Below are positions 61,463-64,000 of a DNA stretch of 64,000 nucleotides, in pieces. Numbering within the stretch: the stretch's first letter is position 1; each line of letters opens with the position of its first letter. The stretch is from Diplocloster hominis (GTDB lineage: Bacteria; Bacillota; Clostridia; Lachnospirales; Lachnospiraceae), in NCBI RefSeq assembly GCF_032380655.1, contig NZ_JAWDIY010000005.1, positions 186,001 through 250,000 on the forward strand. The letters run 5' to 3'. The notes under the pieces were generated by a model that had not been told where the DNA came from, did not search any database, and saw only the letters and a list, made by a program, of their open reading frames with translations. The position numbers and the translations under genes are program-made.

Positions 61463-63910
61463 ATGGGACTGGACAGAAATAATAACAGGAATATCATAAA
61501 AAATATTGCCAAAAAGGATCTGCATAAAAACAGGAGCCTGTATCTGTTTACCTGTATGACGGTAGCCTTAAGCGTAGCATTGGTATTGACCTTTTTACTG
61601 TATGGATTCGGAAGCGCAAAAGAAAAACTAAGAAGGATGGAAGAGCGCCCTCAGGTAACTTATGAACAGATCACGCAGGAACAGCTGGATCAGATCAGAA
61701 CGCGTTCGGATATTCTGTGGGCCGGCGGCAGTTTGAGCGCCGGAAGCGCGAAAGTCGGAACGGCCCGGTTAGTCGTGTTCTACCAGGACGCGGTGATGGC
61801 GGATATAAATGAATTAAAATATAAAGGGGAGCTGCCGGATGAGGGAATGGAACTGATGCTGCCCCGGGATTATCTGGAACGTCTTAAGCTGGAAGCGGCG
61901 GCAGGGGATACCGTTTCACTTGATCTGGGTGACGGACAGGTCAGGGATTATGTTTTGAGCGGAATCAGCGAAGCGCCCTCCAAGGGCGGCGGGATCTACC
62001 GGATTCTGACATCTCAGGATGTGATAGGACTGCTGACGGGTCAGCCTTCAGATAAAATCGATGCGGCAGTTGATATGAAAAACGCAACGGAGATGTCTCT
62101 TACCGAAGCCACGCGGAAGGCGGTACAGATCGGGGCGGAATATGGGATATCGGAAGATCAGGTTAAGATGGCAGAATCCTTTTTTAACCAGACGTCGGTA
62201 TCCAGAATCGGTACCCTCACCATCGTAATGCTGGCTGCGGTTGCTGTACTGATCCTTTTATCAGCGGGCATCGTCATAAAGAATATCTTCTATATCTCGG
62301 TGGCGGGAAAAGTGCGGGAATATGGCCAGCTGCGTACCATCGGAGCGACACAAAGACAGGTGCATCGTCTCGTTACCAGGGAAGGGATGATTCTGGCAGC
62401 CAGGGGAATCCCTTTTGGCCTGGTGCTGGGAGGCCTGATGGGATACATTCTGGTACCCAAGGGGTGGGAATGGAAGACGGCGCTGATCTGCGGAATCGTA
62501 TGTGTGCTGTTCGGGTTCGCAGGAGTCAGGCTGGCGGTCAGAAAACCGGCCCGGATCGCCGCCAGGACTTCACCGATCGAGGCCGCCCATTACACCGGTT
62601 ATACCGGTAAGGGTACCGGGACTAAAAATCTGATGCGCAGCCTGAATCCCTCTCATCTGGGAGTTCTGAATCTGAAGCGCAGTAAAAAGAAAACAGCCAT
62701 GACTATGTGTTCTCTGGTTCTGGCAGGGATTCTTCTGGGAACGATCTGCACCTTTGTCGTATCTTATAAGCCGGAACAGGTAGCGTTGTCCCAGTTCCCC
62801 AACGGGGAATTTCAGGTAAGTCTGACTGTGGATCAGGGATATGGTGCAGACACCAGCCAGAGCAGCCGGATGAAAAATATGGTGGAGCTGCAGAAAAGCG
62901 GTCTGATGGCTGAGGTGGAAGAACAGGTTCAGAAGATCGATGGGGTCAGGCAGATCCGTCCATGGTATCTGGTAGAGATCAAGCATGATATCTTTCAGGA
63001 AGAAAAAGAAGGCTCCATCAACGGCCTGGAAGAACAGGACTTCGAACTGCTTAAACAGATGAATTACGAAGGACCGCAGACTTATGAAGAGTTAAACGCG
63101 CAAAGGGGAGTGATCCTGGAAGTGGGAAGCAACAGCAAGCTCAAAGAGAATCCGGTTTCTATCGGAGCTACCTTCCATGTGACCTACTGTGATCCGTCCG
63201 GTCAGGAAGTGGCTGTGGAAATGCCGGTGATTGCTACCTATAATCAGAACTTATGGCAGCAGGAGAACAAAGTGGATTATGGGGAGATTCCCTTGTCTAT
63301 CATGGGCAGTATGCTGCTGATGCCTGTGTCCCAACTGGAGCAGCTCACCGGTACCGACAGTTCCTATGGGATAGAGATTGCCGCAGATCCCACCAAAGCA
63401 CAGTCGGTGCAAAAGGCCCTGACGGATCTGTATGCCGAAAGCGGCAGCCTGAATGTCATGTCCAGACTGGAAAGTATGGACGCGACCAGGGAGATGATGG
63501 AGCCCATGAAGATCGTCCTCTATGTTTTGGCCGCATTCCTTATTATATTCGGAATCATCAACCTGATCAATACGGAGCTGACGAACCTGTACAGCCGCCG
63601 CCGGGAGATCGCCGTTCTTCAGGCGGTCGGTATGACGAAGCGGCAGGTCAGCAGGATGCTGAGCCGGGAGAGCACCGTATATACCGTAGTGACCATCGCG
63701 TTTACGGTGATCGTCGGAAGCCTGATGGGGTATGGGATGCAGTATGCGATGGAAAATGCTCTTATGGTCCCTATGGAATATACGTTTCCTGTGATACCGG
63801 TACTGCTGTATGTTGCTGCGCTGCTGGGGGTACAGTTTCTGCTGGGAGCTTATGGGACACGGATGCTGGCACGGCAGCCGCTGGTGGAGCGGATTAGACA
63901 GGCGGAGTAG
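61463..63910 (+). CDS. FtsX-type ABC transporter permease, 815 aa
   Basis: ATG at 61463 follows AGGTGGTAAGC (a GTG three codons earlier is less likely). An N-terminal span (LYLFTCMTVALSVALVLTFL) is followed by a large extracytoplasmic region. The first FtsX core is at about 250-350 (LTIVMLAAVAVLILLSAGIV, GQLRTIGATQRQVHRL). A second large exterior domain and second FtsX core follow at about 680-805 (INLINTELTNLYSRRREIAV, LQAVGMTKRQVSRML). Together with the ATPase and the two-component system this looks like a peptide-sensing or detoxification module, substrate unknown. Confidence 0.92.
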   Translation: MGLDRNNNRNIIKNIAKKDLHKNRSLYLFTCMTVALSVALVLTFLLYGFGSAKEKLRRMEERPQVTYEQITQEQLDQIRTRSDILWAGGSLSAGSAKVGTARLVVFYQDAVMADINELKYKGELPDEGMELMLPRDYLERLKLEAAAGDTVSLDLGDGQVRDYVLSGISEAPSKGGGIYRILTSQDVIGLLTGQPSDKIDAAVDMKNATEMSLTEATRKAVQIGAEYGISEDQVKMAESFFNQTSVSRIGTLTIVMLAAVAVLILLSAGIVIKNIFYISVAGKVREYGQLRTIGATQRQVHRLVTREGMILAARGIPFGLVLGGLMGYILVPKGWEWKTALICGIVCVLFGFAGVRLAVRKPARIAARTSPIEAAHYTGYTGKGTGTKNLMRSLNPSHLGVLNLKRSKKKTAMTMCSLVLAGILLGTICTFVVSYKPEQVALSQFPNGEFQVSLTVDQGYGADTSQSSRMKNMVELQKSGLMAEVEEQVQKIDGVRQIRPWYLVEIKHDIFQEEKEGSINGLEEQDFELLKQMNYEGPQTYEELNAQRGVILEVGSNSKLKENPVSIGATFHVTYCDPSGQEVAVEMPVIATYNQNLWQQENKVDYGEIPLSIMGSMLLMPVSQLEQLTGTDSSYGIEIAADPTKAQSVQKALTDLYAESGSLNVMSRLESMDATREMMEPMKIVLYVLAAFLIIFGIINLINTELTNLYSRRREIAVLQAVGMTKRQVSRMLSRESTVYTVVTIAFTVIVGSLMGYGMQYAMENALMVPMEYTFPVIPVLLYVAALLGVQFLLGAYGTRMLARQPLVERIRQAE

Positions 63911-63934
63911 GTATTTTGGACTTAGGGTCGGAGC

Positions 63935-63999
63935 GGCCTGACGCGGTGGCGGGCTGGGCGGTATCCGGGGATGCTCCCGGCTCGCCACCGTGTCAGGCC
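63935..63999. repeat. Palindromic element at window end, sharing a core with palindrome A
   Basis: GGCCTGACGCGGTGGCG (63935-63951) pairs with CGCCACCGTGTCAGGCC (63983-63999), one mismatch. Between them GGGCGGTATCCGGGGA..CTCCCGGCTC repeats a 28-bp stretch of palindrome A (42573-42600), with two differences. It may continue past the window. Confidence 0.7.
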
Positions 64000-64000
64000 A

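Overview
The window looks like a chromosomal segment of an anaerobic, spore-forming Clostridia-type Firmicute, probably Lachnospiraceae. The support is an [FeFe] hydrogenase, a YlmC/YmxH-type sporulation protein, class II GalT, Firmicute-style ribosome binding sites and promoters, and Firmicute LexA (DinR)-type boxes. The family assignment is inferred from gene content only.

Bases 1-23300 (minus strand, running off the left edge) hold a siphovirus-type tail cluster: tail-fibre and baseplate proteins, Tal, Dit, a tape measure protein (TMP), a probable assembly chaperone, a major tail protein, two tail proteins of unknown function and a phi-LC3-type holin. The cluster is headed by an 837-residue protein with the DFDGD active-site loop of two-barrel RNA polymerases, resembling YonO of phage SPbeta and the QDE-1 family. 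No terminase, portal, protease or capsid gene is visible between the polymerase and the tail genes. The locus is therefore either a tailocin-like particle or a rearranged prophage whose head genes lie left of the window. The TMP gene is split by a probable group I intron (13522-14495). The intron carries an antisense zinc-ribbon gene with its own strong promoter, and predicted splicing restores an in-frame 1569-residue TMP. Upstream of the polymerase are divergent promoters, each with a LexA-like box, and a third LexA-like box lies before the holin/tail genes. The inferred cascade is SOS, then a dedicated phage polymerase, then tail genes. The rightward SOS promoter reads into a structured region without a gene that ends in a CRISPR-repeat-like sequence. 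An identical 41-bp copy lies 8.57 kb away.

Bases 24100-42500 are ordinary chromosome: a PAS-GGDEF diguanylate cyclase, tRNA-Thr(GGU), a small charged protein, an XdhC-family protein, cyclopropane fatty acid synthase, GlnRS, a MocR/PdxR-type regulator, an acidic membrane-anchored protein, a HisJ-like PHP phosphatase, an ArsR-type regulator, an alanine/glycine:cation symporter, a small membrane protein, a hydrolase and a galKET Leloir operon. 

Bases 43385-47937 are a small sugar-catabolic regulon: a TIM-barrel isomerase, an aldo/keto reductase, a LacI-type regulator and a Gfo/Idh dehydrogenase. Two promoters carry the same TTTTCATGAAAA palindrome. A monomeric [FeFe] hydrogenase, a MATE transporter and ylmC follow.

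Bases 51500-58490 are a molybdenum cluster: a MoeA-like protein, moaC, moaA, a MOSC-MogA fusion, modABC and an Mrp-type ATPase. It has two promoters sharing a palindromic operator (TTATTCT..GAGAATAA type) that I do not recognise as a known molybdate operator. The window ends with a two-component system and a BceAB/MacB-like ABC transporter.

A recurring genome feature is the very large intergenic palindrome: 42484-42960, 43045-43360, 60255-60586, a looser one at 35168-35493, and probably one starting near 63935.
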